Assembly (NCBI GenBank): GCA_002423495.1
Contig: DIWN01000076.1
Location: forward strand, 8,532 to 26,030
Reading direction: 5' to 3'
Source: Anaerolineaceae bacterium UBA6105
Lineage (GTDB): Bacteria; Chloroflexota; Anaerolineae; Anaerolineales; Anaerolineaceae
Length of the DNA stretch: 17,499 bases
A program made the position numbers and the translations under genes. The notes below the pieces were generated by a model. That model worked only from the letters and a program-made list of their open reading frames with translations, had not been told where the DNA came from and made no database searches. This document shows, one piece after another, positions 6,914 to 14,157 of the stretch (position 1 is the first letter of the stretch; the number at the start of each line of letters is the position of its first letter).

Positions 6914-8170
6914 TCAATTTGCCGCTGTTGTGCCCTCTAAAGCCTCAGCGTTAGGTATTGAAGGTTTCCAGAGCAGCATCATCACAATCGCAATTGTCGC
7001 CAGGACGGAGCCAAAGAAGAAGGGTGCAGAAGGACCAAACCCTTGCCAACTACCCGCGCCACTCCAGAGTAAACCCGCGATCAGTGAGGCTGGAAAATCC
7101 AGAATACCAAGGACGGCATTATAAGTGCCAAAGGCTGTTCCCCGCAAATCTGCTGGAACCAGGTCCGAAAGCATTGCCTTGGCAGTGCCGTAAGCCATAC
7201 CGTAATACAGGCCATAAGCCACGTAAAGGAGCCAGATGTGCGTCACATTTTGCGCCAGGGCAAAGCCAAGATAGATCAGGGCATACATGGTCCAACCGCC
7301 GACAATCAGCTTTTTGCGACCGATTTTGTCTGAGATCATACCGGCAGGAGTGGAGATCAGCGTGTAAACAAGATTGAAGACCGCCAACATCAGCAGGATA
7401 TGCAAAGTGGTCATACCCCGTTCCTGGGCACGCAGCACCAGAAAGGCATCCGACGAGTTGCCAAGGTCGAAAATGCCCACGATGATCATAAAGAACATGA
7501 AGTTCTTTCCAAGTCCCCTAAAACTGATTTTTGGCGCTTCAGCAACGCCTTCCGGCTTCTTTTCACGGGTCATCACTGCCAGGGAAATGACAGCTAAAAC
7601 TGCGGGAATAATGCTTATCAGCACAATCGTGCGGAAGGTGCTTTCTTGCAGGGAGGAACCAGCAGCCTGGACCTTCCAAACAACCAGGGCGGCAATCAGG
7701 ATGCCAAGCATGGCGCCAGCCGTATCGGCTGCCCGATGCAACCCAAAAGCGAGTCCGCGTTGCTCAGGTTTGACAGTATCAGCCACCAGCGCATCCCGAG
7801 GGGCAGTGCGCACACCCTTGCCTACGCGGTCTGCCCAGCGGATGGCTCCGACTGCTTCCCATGTGGATGCGAAATAGAAGAAAGGCTTGGCCAGGGCGGA
7901 AATGCCGTAGCCGGCAACTGCCAGCCACTTGCGGCTGCGAAGCTTATCGGAGAGCCAGCCTGAAAAAACTTTCAGGACGCTTGAAGTAGCTTCCGCCACG
8001 CCTTCGATGATGCCAATAATGTTGGTTTTTATCCCTAAGACCGAAGAAAGGAACAAGGGGAGAATGTTCAGGACCATCTCACTGGAGATGTCCATGAAGA
8101 AACTGGTCAGGCTCACTGCCCAGATGTTGGGATGCAGGTCACGAATGGGGTTCTTTTTCGGTTCGTCCAT
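6914..8170 (-). CDS. Major facilitator superfamily transporter
   Basis: A 418-aa inner-membrane protein of about 12 hydrophobic segments, the typical MFS size. The loop 2-3 signature is GWLSDKLRSRKW, and a related copy in the second half is GMISDKIGRKKL, as expected for the duplicated six-helix fold. Charged RWADRVGKGVRTAPRDALVAD and the loop LSDLVPADLRGTAFGTYNAVLG are also typical. The substrate is unknown; drug or metabolite export would fit. I chose the ATG at 8170 because AAAGGAA (8178-8184) sits at ideal spacing. A TTG seven codons earlier (8191) is possible but would overlap the presumed promoter. It is followed 10 bases later by the glycosyltransferase gene, suggesting the pair works together, perhaps on one exported or imported sugar compound. 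Confidence 0.88.
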   Translation of the reverse strand: MDEPKKNPIRDLHPNIWAVSLTSFFMDISSEMVLNILPLFLSSVLGIKTNIIGIIEGVAEATSSVLKVFSGWLSDKLRSRKWLAVAGYGISALAKPFFYFASTWEAVGAIRWADRVGKGVRTAPRDALVADTVKPEQRGLAFGLHRAADTAGAMLGILIAALVVWKVQAAGSSLQESTFRTIVLISIIPAVLAVISLAVMTREKKPEGVAEAPKISFRGLGKNFMFFMIIVGIFDLGNSSDAFLVLRAQERGMTTLHILLMLAVFNLVYTLISTPAGMISDKIGRKKLIVGGWTMYALIYLGFALAQNVTHIWLLYVAYGLYYGMAYGTAKAMLSDLVPADLRGTAFGTYNAVLGILDFPASLIAGLLWSGAGSWQGFGPSAPFFFGSVLATIAIVMMLLWKPSIPNAEALEGTTAAN

Positions 8171-8193
8171 GTTGGCATTCCTTTCAAGCAAAG

Positions 8194-8199
8194 ATTATA
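8194..8199 (-). promoter_or_regulatory. -10 box of the MFS-glycosyltransferase operon
   Basis: A perfect minus-strand TATAAT, 24 bases ahead of the chosen MFS start codon. The -35 region has only weak matches (TTGGGC at 8220-8225 would need a 19-19-base-range spacer). Confidence 0.5.
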
Positions 8200-8309
8200 G
8201 TCCCGTTGGCTGTTTCTTGCCCAAAAACTGTAAAAATAGTTGCAAGTTCGATGGTTTAGGCAAAAATACGTCTCAACAATAGTTCAGAAGGTTTAGATTT
8301 TTATTCACC

Positions 8310-8337
8310 TTCCATAATCCGAACTTTTAGGTATGAT
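8310..8337 (+). promoter_or_regulatory. Possible promoter of the short-chain dehydrogenase gene
   Basis: TTCCAT (8310-8315) and TATGAT (8332-8337) are 16 bases apart on the plus strand, upstream of the ATG at 8363. A small inverted repeat, GAAGGT at 8287-8292 with ACCTTC at 8307-8312, overlaps the -35 side and could be an operator. The evidence is weak. Confidence 0.35.
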
Positions 8338-8362
8338 TAGGCAGCAATTAAATTGGAGAGTT

Positions 8363-9241
8363 ATGGATCAAAACAAGGAGCTATCAGGGAAAACAATTGT
8401 CATCACCGGTGCCACAGACGGCATCGGCAAAGCCCTGGCTCAAATGACCTGGAAAGCAGGTGCAAACCTGGTCTTGCACGGACGCAATCCCCAGAAACTC
8501 GAAGCGCTACTTAAGAGTCTTGGTGAAGGACTGCCCGGGCAGCAGGCAATGACCGTAAAAGCCGATTTTTCGAGGCTGCGGGAAGTAAGGGAAATGGCAG
8601 CCGAGATCCAGGCAAAGGTCCCCAGAATTGACATCCTGGTAAATAATGCGGGTTTTTACCCGGATGGTCGGGTCATCACTGAGGATGGTTTTGAAGAGTG
8701 CAGCCAAGTAAATTATCTCTCCCCTTTTCTGTTGACCAACCTTCTGCGTCCCCTGCTGATCAAATCCGCGCCAATGCGGATCATCAATCTCAGCTCCATC
8801 GGTCACCGCTTCGTGTGGTCCAATGTCTACGCTTCTGCCCGGCATCCATTTTATTGGCGCTGGGTGGCCTATTGTCGTTCCAAACTCGACATCATCCCCT
8901 GGACCCGGGAGCTATCGGACCAACTCAAGGAATACAGAATCACGGTCAACAGCATACATCCCGGCATCATCCGCACCAAGGTCATCCGCTTTTTGCCGGT
9001 ATCCTGGGGGGCATCCGTTCGTTCAGGAGCAGCCACTGTCTATCGTCTGATTGCTGACCCGAACCTGGCAGATGTAAGCGGAGAGTATTTTGAACGTTAC
9101 CGGAAAAGTAAACCATCTTTGGTAGCCCGGTCCAGACGCTACCAGGAAGCGCTGTGGCGGCACAGTCTGCGCAAGTTAGGCTTGAAGCAAGCGGATGATG
9201 GGTCGATAATTCAGCGATCGCCTACCCAAAACGACCAGTGA
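8363..9241 (+). CDS. Short-chain dehydrogenase/reductase (retinol-dehydrogenase-like)
   Basis: A 292-aa NAD(P)-dependent oxidoreductase of the classical SDR fold. The nucleotide-binding TGATDGIG lies at residues 15-22, NNAG follows in ILVNNAGFYPDG, and the catalytic Ser is in NLSSIGH (residues 144-145). The Y170-CRS-K174 motif supplies the catalytic Tyr and Lys, and SIHPGIIRTKV is the usual PG motif. The overall layout resembles the retinol dehydrogenase/WW-domain oxidoreductase-like group, but the substrate is unknown. I prefer the ATG at 8363, which has GGAG close upstream and starts six residues before the fold. An in-frame ATG at 8333 would overlap the presumed -10 box. The 3' end overlaps the convergent pstB gene by 20 bases, leaving no room for a terminator. 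Confidence 0.88.
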   Translation: MDQNKELSGKTIVITGATDGIGKALAQMTWKAGANLVLHGRNPQKLEALLKSLGEGLPGQQAMTVKADFSRLREVREMAAEIQAKVPRIDILVNNAGFYPDGRVITEDGFEECSQVNYLSPFLLTNLLRPLLIKSAPMRIINLSSIGHRFVWSNVYASARHPFYWRWVAYCRSKLDIIPWTRELSDQLKEYRITVNSIHPGIIRTKVIRFLPVSWGASVRSGAATVYRLIADPNLADVSGEYFERYRKSKPSLVARSRRYQEALWRHSLRKLGLKQADDGSIIQRSPTQNDQ

Positions 9242-9989
9242 TGTAATCCTCAGTCCGTTGATCGCGCGGGTTTGTAAAGATGGTCTTTGTCTTATCAAAT
9301 TCCACCAACTGACCTGTGCGGGTTTCATCGGTATAGATAAATGCCGTGAAGTCCGAAACGCGCCCAGCCTGCTGCATGTTGTGGGTGACGATTACGATGG
9401 TGTAGTTAGCCGACAATTCGTGGATGAGGTCTTCAATCTTCAGGGTCGCGATGGGGTCCAGCGATGCTGCCGGCTCATCCATCAGGATCACTGTCGGCTC
9501 CACTGCCAATGCCCGCGCAATGCACAGACGCTGCTGCTGCCCACCCGAAAGGTCCAGCCCCGATTTTCCAAGGTTATCCTTGACCTCATCCCAAAGAGCT
9601 GCAGAGCGCAAACTTCGTTCGACAATCTCTTCCAGTTTTTGACGATCATTCAGACCCGTGACGCGCGGTCCGTAGGCGACATTGTCGAAAATTGATTTGG
9701 GAAATGGATTAGGCTTCTGGAAGACCATGCCCACGTTCTGGCGAAGCGCTACCGGATCAATTTTGAAGATATCCTCTCCATCAATCAAGACCCTTCCTTC
9801 GGTTCGAACGCCGGTAATGAGGTCATTCATGCGGTTGAAACTTCGCAGGAAGGTGCTTTTTCCGCAGCCGGAAGGACCAATCAGCGCTGTCACTTTGTTT
9901 TCAGGAATCTTGATACTGATATCTTTTAGAGCACGGAATTTCCCGTAGTACAGGCTATAGTTTATGGTTTCTAGTTTAGTGTCATTCAT
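9222..9989 (-). CDS. pstB: Phosphate ABC transporter ATP-binding protein
   Basis: A 255-aa cytoplasmic ATPase that powers high-affinity phosphate import with PstA and PstC; length is normal for PstB. Walker A is GPSGCGKST (38-46). The Q-loop lies in the PstB-typical VFQKPNPFPKSIFDNV, the ABC signature is LSGGQQQRL, Walker B is VILMDEPAASLDP, and the switch histidine is in IVTHNMQQAGRVSD. The C terminus ends in TEDYITGRFG, as PstB proteins commonly do. The gene overlaps pstA by four bases (ATGA type), so translation is coupled. It is the last gene of the operon: no phoU follows, and its 3' end overlaps the convergent dehydrogenase gene. Confidence 0.97.
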   Translation of the reverse strand: MNDTKLETINYSLYYGKFRALKDISIKIPENKVTALIGPSGCGKSTFLRSFNRMNDLITGVRTEGRVLIDGEDIFKIDPVALRQNVGMVFQKPNPFPKSIFDNVAYGPRVTGLNDRQKLEEIVERSLRSAALWDEVKDNLGKSGLDLSGGQQQRLCIARALAVEPTVILMDEPAASLDPIATLKIEDLIHELSANYTIVIVTHNMQQAGRVSDFTAFIYTDETRTGQLVEFDKTKTIFTNPRDQRTEDYITGRFG

Positions 9990-10912
9990 CGTACTTTCCG
10001 GACCCCTGCTGTGAGTTTACGTGAAACAAGGTCAATAAGCAAATTGATCAGAATGATCATCACCACCAGAACGGCGCCGGTGCCCATGGCTTTGTCGAAG
10101 GCGCGTGTATCCATCGCGAGATAATAAAGATGCAGCGCCAGCGTGCGACCGCCGTCCATTATGGAATTTGGCAAGTGATAACTGCCGCCAAGGGTAACAT
10201 AAAAAATGGCCGTTTCGCTGATCACACGCCCGACGCTGAGAATAACACCGGTGATGATGCCCGGCAGGCCTGCAGGCAGCACAATTCTGTAAAGGGTCTG
10301 CCACTTGGTGGCACCAAGCGCCAAACTGCCCCGACGGTAATCATCGGGCACGGCCAGGAGGGCTTCTTCGGTGGTACGGATGATCGTAGGCAGCACCAGG
10401 CATGCCCCAGCCAGTGCGGCTGAGAGCAGTGAAAAGCCGAAATTCAGCGTGGAAACGAACAAGGCATAGCCAAACAAGCCGAAGATGATGGATGGGATGC
10501 CCGCCAGGATCTCCACCGCAAAATTTGCGACACCGATCACCACGCGCAGGAATTTTGAGCTGATGCTCTGCTCCCCGGCATACTCAATCAGGAAAACTGC
10601 CGCCCCAACACCCAGAGGCGTTGCGATCAGCAGTGTCAAACCAACCAGGTAGAAGGTGGTGGCAATCGTAGTAGAGATTCCGCCTTCGCCAGATATGCCG
10701 CCCTTGGGAGACGTGGCAAGAAACTCCCAGCTGATAGCTTTGCCGCCTTGCACCAACACATACCCCACCACCAGGATGAGAATGGAAACGGTGATCAATC
10801 CGACAAGCCACATTAGCCCAAGCCATATTTTTTGCCTGAGATGTTCCCTCTTCAGGCTTTGGGCTTGTGCCTTGTGGAAGAAGGCGATTTCAGACAGGCG
10901 CTCTTCTAACAT
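9986..10912 (-). CDS. pstA: Phosphate ABC transporter permease PstA
   Basis: A 308-aa inner-membrane permease subunit, pairing with PstC to form the phosphate channel. It has a first helix near residues 30-55 (LGLMWLVGLITVSILILVVGYVL) and about five more hydrophobic segments. The ABC-permease coupling loop is EALLAVPDDYRRGSLALGATKWQTL, with the EAA-like GATKWQ core that contacts PstB. The stretch EILAGIPSIIFGLFGYALF is typical of Pst permeases. The ATG at 10912 has GAGGAG upstream and overlaps the end of pstC by seven bases, and the gene overlaps pstB by four. The tight packing indicates one coregulated operon. Confidence 0.95.
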   Translation of the reverse strand: MLEERLSEIAFFHKAQAQSLKREHLRQKIWLGLMWLVGLITVSILILVVGYVLVQGGKAISWEFLATSPKGGISGEGGISTTIATTFYLVGLTLLIATPLGVGAAVFLIEYAGEQSISSKFLRVVIGVANFAVEILAGIPSIIFGLFGYALFVSTLNFGFSLLSAALAGACLVLPTIIRTTEEALLAVPDDYRRGSLALGATKWQTLYRIVLPAGLPGIITGVILSVGRVISETAIFYVTLGGSYHLPNSIMDGGRTLALHLYYLAMDTRAFDKAMGTGAVLVVMIILINLLIDLVSRKLTAGVRKVR

Positions 10913-11823
10913 ACCTGCTCCTCATTTGCCTTTTCGACAAACTTTTGACCCCGGATGATCCAGCGAGCGCTGGCGTTGACGATCATGATTAAGCCAAAGA
11001 GTACCACCCCGGTGGCAAACAAAGCGCTTTCATGGACGCCTGTGGCGTAATTGATTTCAACAGCAATATTGCCCGTGAGAGTGCGGGCTTGCGAAAGATA
11101 ATAAGTCAGCGGATTACCCGAGAGCGGTTTTGGCATGATAACCGAGTTGCCAATCACCATGATCATGGCCATAGTCTCACCCAAAGCCCGCCCCACCCCC
11201 AGGATCACCCCGGCAAGTATGCCGGATTTTCCCGCAGGCAGAACAACCTTCGTAATAGTTTGCCATTTTGTGGCGCCCAGAGCCAAAGAACCATGCCGAT
11301 AGTTCTCCGGCACAGCCCGAATGGCATCTTCAGCGATGCTGGCAATAGTGGGCAGGATCATGACAGCCAGCACGATCGACGCCGCCAGCAAACCGTAACC
11401 CGAGTTGCCTGGAACGTTGAGATTGCGCACCAAAGGCACCAGGATCACCATACCAAATAAGCCATATACCACCGATGGGATACCCGCCAGGAGCTGCACG
11501 GCAGGGCGGACTACTGCCTGCACTCCCGCAGGAGCAATTTCAGCCAAAAAAATCGCACAGCCGAGCGCCAACGGCACTCCGAGAAGAATTGCTCCAAATG
11601 TCACCGAAACAGAGCCAATAATCATCGCAAGAATACCATACTGGTCCTGACCAGGTCGCCAGACTGCCCCAAACAGAATTTCACCAACCCCCAGTTTCGT
11701 CCAGGCTTCGATGCTTTCCCGGAAAATAAAAAACCCAATGGCCAGCACAACGATGATCGATATGATTGCACTCGTAAATAAAACAATCTTTACGGTTTTA
11801 TCAGCAATCATACGTACGGACAT
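10906..11823 (-). CDS. pstC: Phosphate ABC transporter permease PstC
   Basis: The second membrane subunit of the Pst system. From the ATG at 11823 it is 305 aa, within the usual PstC range. A first helix (VKIVLFTSAIISIIVVLAIGFFIF) is followed by the PstC-typical TKLGVGEILFG and the Pst stretch QLLAGIPSVVYGLFGMVIL. The coupling loop is DAIRAVPENYRHGSLALGATKWQTI. A longer in-frame form from a GTG at 11922 (338 aa) is possible. However, its added 33 residues would be encoded through a perfect 12-bp hairpin (11862-11891), and neither start has a strong ribosome site (AAAAGG is about 12 bases ahead of 11823). I prefer the shorter form. The gene lies between pstS and pstA in the standard order. Confidence 0.9.
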   Translation of the reverse strand: MSVRMIADKTVKIVLFTSAIISIIVVLAIGFFIFRESIEAWTKLGVGEILFGAVWRPGQDQYGILAMIIGSVSVTFGAILLGVPLALGCAIFLAEIAPAGVQAVVRPAVQLLAGIPSVVYGLFGMVILVPLVRNLNVPGNSGYGLLAASIVLAVMILPTIASIAEDAIRAVPENYRHGSLALGATKWQTITKVVLPAGKSGILAGVILGVGRALGETMAMIMVIGNSVIMPKPLSGNPLTYYLSQARTLTGNIAVEINYATGVHESALFATGVVLFGLIMIVNASARWIIRGQKFVEKANEEQVC

Positions 11824-11861
11824 AGGGTTAATTTGCCTTTTCGGTTCTTTCTTATGTGTTC

Positions 11862-11891
11862 GGGCATCTCTGCCTAGTCGCAGAGATGCCC
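11862..11891 (-). promoter_or_regulatory. Intercistronic hairpin between pstS and pstC
   Basis: A perfect 12-bp inverted repeat, GGGCATCTCTGC (11862-11873) with GCAGAGATGCCC (11880-11891), around a 6-base loop. It sits 36 bases past the pstS stop codon. No T-tract follows on the minus strand, so it is not a standard terminator. Partial attenuation, or protection of the pstS message from 3' decay, would fit the common need for more binding protein than permease. Confidence 0.75.
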
Positions 11892-11926
11892 ATATATTAT
11901 AAATCCTACTATTTTCAGACACCGGC

Positions 11927-12784
11927 TTACTTTACAGAAATGTAACCGTCTTCAACAACCAGTTTCTGCCCTGCTTCACTCAGGATGAAATCCAGGAATG
12001 CTTTGACATTGCCGGTAGGTTCACCATTGGTGAGCATGTTGAGAGGGCGCACAATCGGGTAAGACCCATCAGCCGCATTTGGCTCGGTGGGTGCAACGCC
12101 GTCGATGCTGATCGATTTGACGGTATCGTCCAGGTAGCCGAAGGACAGGTAGCCAACAGAATAGGGTGTGGTGGAAACCGTGGTGCGAACAGAGCCATTG
12201 GAAGGCTGCAAGATGGCGCTGGATGTAATCAGGGCATCTTCACCCATGACCATCTCCTCAAAAGCGCCGCGCGTGCCGGAGCCTTCTTCACGCGAAACTA
12301 CAAATATGTTTTGATCCTCTCCACCAAGTTCTTTCCAATTTGTGACCTTGCCGCTAAAGATGTCGCGTACTTGCTCGACGGTCAGATTGCTGATAGACAC
12401 ATCCGGATGGGCAACGATTGCAATACCATCGCGGGCGATGACAAAAATTTCGAGGTTGGGAAATTCCGCCAGTTCAGATTCTTTGATTTCGCGCGAAGCC
12501 ATCCCAATATCGGAAGTGCCCTCACCAGCCGCTTTGACACCCACGCTCGAACCACCGCCCTGCACATCAATGCGCACACCAGTATTTTCAGTCATAAAGG
12601 CCTCAGCCAGTTTTTCAGCCAGGGGTTGAACCGTCGTCGATCCAGAAACGGTGATTGTAGAGTTGTCAGCAGCCGGATCTGAGACTGGCGCGCCGGGGGT
12701 GCTGGTGCCACTGCATGCAGCCACAAGGCTTGCAATCAGCAAAAATGAAACAACTAACAAAATACTCTTCTTATTACTTTTCAT
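11927..12784 (-). CDS. pstS: Phosphate-binding lipoprotein PstS
   Basis: A 285-aa extracytoplasmic phosphate receptor that delivers phosphate to PstCA. The lipoprotein signal is clear: MKSNKK, a hydrophobic stretch, then LVAAC with the lipidated Cys at residue 24. A Ser/Thr-rich linker follows. Phosphate-site motifs of the family are present: TVSGSTTVQPLAEKLAEAF, GGGSSVGVKAAGEG, DIGMASREIK and VSREEGSGTRGAFEE. I chose the ATG at 12784 because GAGGAGA (12791-12797) precedes it at good spacing and the signal peptide starts there. A start 13 codons earlier (12823) would lack this and put extra charged residues before the signal. It is the first gene of pstSCAB and has repeated TTAA boxes upstream, suggesting control by phosphate starvation. 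Confidence 0.95.
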   Translation of the reverse strand: MKSNKKSILLVVSFLLIASLVAACSGTSTPGAPVSDPAADNSTITVSGSTTVQPLAEKLAEAFMTENTGVRIDVQGGGSSVGVKAAGEGTSDIGMASREIKESELAEFPNLEIFVIARDGIAIVAHPDVSISNLTVEQVRDIFSGKVTNWKELGGEDQNIFVVSREEGSGTRGAFEEMVMGEDALITSSAILQPSNGSVRTTVSTTPYSVGYLSFGYLDDTVKSISIDGVAPTEPNAADGSYPIVRPLNMLTNGEPTGNVKAFLDFILSEAGQKLVVEDGYISVK

Positions 12785-12830
12785 CAAAATTCTCCTCAAA
12801 TCTTCGTGTAAGTTTTTGAACACTCAGTAA

Positions 12831-12872
12831 TGTTAACGGGTTAAGGTTAATTGCAGCTTAAAGATAAATTAA
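12831..12872 (-). promoter_or_regulatory. Candidate Pho box upstream of pstS
   Basis: On the minus strand, TTAATT, TTAAGC and TTAACC recur with exactly 11-bp periodicity (TTAA at 12869, 12858 and 12847 on the plus strand). A further TTAACC lies 6 bp on and a TTAACA another 8 bp on (12831-12836). PhoP/PhoB-type regulators bind direct repeats with an 11-bp period, and the B. subtilis PhoP half-site is TTAACA-like. Position and spacing fit; binding is inferred. TTAA is self-complementary, so the site could also serve the divergent gene. Confidence 0.55.
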
Positions 12873-12939
12873 GGCTTATTTAGGGTATTGCTATCAATCG
12901 ATATCCTGCCCGGTCTCTTGCGTGTTAGAATCATGCTTG

Positions 12940-14157
12940 ATGGGCAACAGAACTGTTTTCAGGCGTCTAATTTGGGGGGTTTTGGTCATGCTGCTGTCTG
13001 GCTGCAATTTTCTCGCGCCCGCGCCTAAGATCACTCCTCTAATTACGGATTTAGCCACTACCCCTACATTAAATCCTGAGCAAGCCCTCACCAAAGCTGC
13101 CCGACAAGCCACCCCCACACCCTTTCCGAGCCCCACCCCATGGCCAGTGGTGACGCTAACCTCTACCCAGAGAGTCATTCCCGCTCAATCCGACAACACC
13201 AATCCCTTGACCGGGCTGGAAGTTGCGGACAGCCGTTTGCTGTGGGAACGCCCAATCATGGTTAAACTGGCCAACTGGCCTCAGTCATTGCGTCCCTTCA
13301 ACCAGATCATCGATGCAGATATGGTCTTTGAATACTTCATCGGATATCAAACCAATCACATTTTAGCGCTCTACTATGGAGGAGATGCCGACGCGGTTGG
13401 ACCGCTTGCTCCTGGACGGGTTGTTGACGCACGCCTGGCAAGACGCTACCAGGCATCGCTGGTGGTTGCCAGCGCGCCGCCAACGGTGGAAGGTGTGTTT
13501 GAGCAAACTTTGCCGGACCGGGTTTTTTATCGCGGGTTTGCCCCCTGCCCGGGCATTTGCACAGAAACCCTGGCTCAAGGCGGAAATACCGTCGTGGATA
13601 CTGCCGCAATGCGGGCTTTTATCGAATCCGAGGATATTCCAACCACTATCGAGCGCCTGCCAGACCTCTATTTCGATCGAGTTATCAAAGATTGGGATGA
13701 AAGCGCGCTGAGGGTCAGTTATTTGTATGCTGATTTTTCGGTCATGGATTGGCGATATAACAAAATTTACGGAGGCTATGAGCTCTGGCAGGATTTTCAG
13801 CAGGCAGATGGCAGCTACACCCTACAACAGACTTTCGACCGCGACAGCCAACAGCCGGTGACCTTTGAGAATGTCCTGATCCTCCTGGCAGACTATATCG
13901 AATACAACCCAAGCTTCTATGATATCGACTTTCGCGAAGGTGACAGAGAACAGGCCGCCATCTTCTTGCGCGATGGAAAAATGACCAACGGCAACTGGTA
14001 CGCGCCCGATATCGACCAGCCCTACCAGTTTTTTGACCTGCAGGGCAATCCTTACATCCTCAAACCAGGGCAGACCTGGATCACTTTTGCCAGCACCACC
14101 TCACGCATAACCATGGTCGAAGAGGGGGTCTGGGATATTATTTTTACGCCGAATTAA
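12940..14157 (+). CDS. DUF3048 domain lipoprotein (YerB-like)
   Basis: A 405-aa (from ATG 12940) or 411-aa (from GTG 12922) predicted lipoprotein of unknown function. A short basic start and hydrophobic segment end in LLSGC, with the lipidated Cys at residue 22 counting from 12940. A Pro/Thr-rich linker follows. The N-terminal DUF3048 module begins NPLTGLEV and shows RPIMVKLANWP, ADMVFEYFI and DADAVGPLAPGRVVDARLA. The C-terminal module includes DIDFREGDREQAAIFLRDGKMTNGNWY. Family members are envelope proteins of unproven role. No Shine-Dalgarno is seen for either start. A TAGAAT -10-like box at 12926-12931 would place transcription start almost on the ATG at 12940, so the message may be leaderless. 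It is divergent from pstS, and its stop codon overlaps that of the convergent ATPase gene. Confidence 0.85.
   Translation: MGNRTVFRRLIWGVLVMLLSGCNFLAPAPKITPLITDLATTPTLNPEQALTKAARQATPTPFPSPTPWPVVTLTSTQRVIPAQSDNTNPLTGLEVADSRLLWERPIMVKLANWPQSLRPFNQIIDADMVFEYFIGYQTNHILALYYGGDADAVGPLAPGRVVDARLARRYQASLVVASAPPTVEGVFEQTLPDRVFYRGFAPCPGICTETLAQGGNTVVDTAAMRAFIESEDIPTTIERLPDLYFDRVIKDWDESALRVSYLYADFSVMDWRYNKIYGGYELWQDFQQADGSYTLQQTFDRDSQQPVTFENVLILLADYIEYNPSFYDIDFREGDREQAAIFLRDGKMTNGNWYAPDIDQPYQFFDLQGNPYILKPGQTWITFASTTSRITMVEEGVWDIIFTPN

Noticed and set aside
9214..9221. GCGATCGC palindrome (HIP1-like)
   Set aside because: A single occurrence inside a coding region; HIP1 is a high-frequency cyanobacterial motif and nothing else here suggests cyanobacteria.
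10032..10826. Minus-strand frames of 80-90 codons inside pstA
   Set aside because: They are out-of-frame shadows of the pstA coding sequence with no recognisable features.
13337..13711. Open frames on both strands inside the DUF3048 gene
   Set aside because: They overlap a complete DUF3048 coding region, lack ribosome sites and show no known domain.
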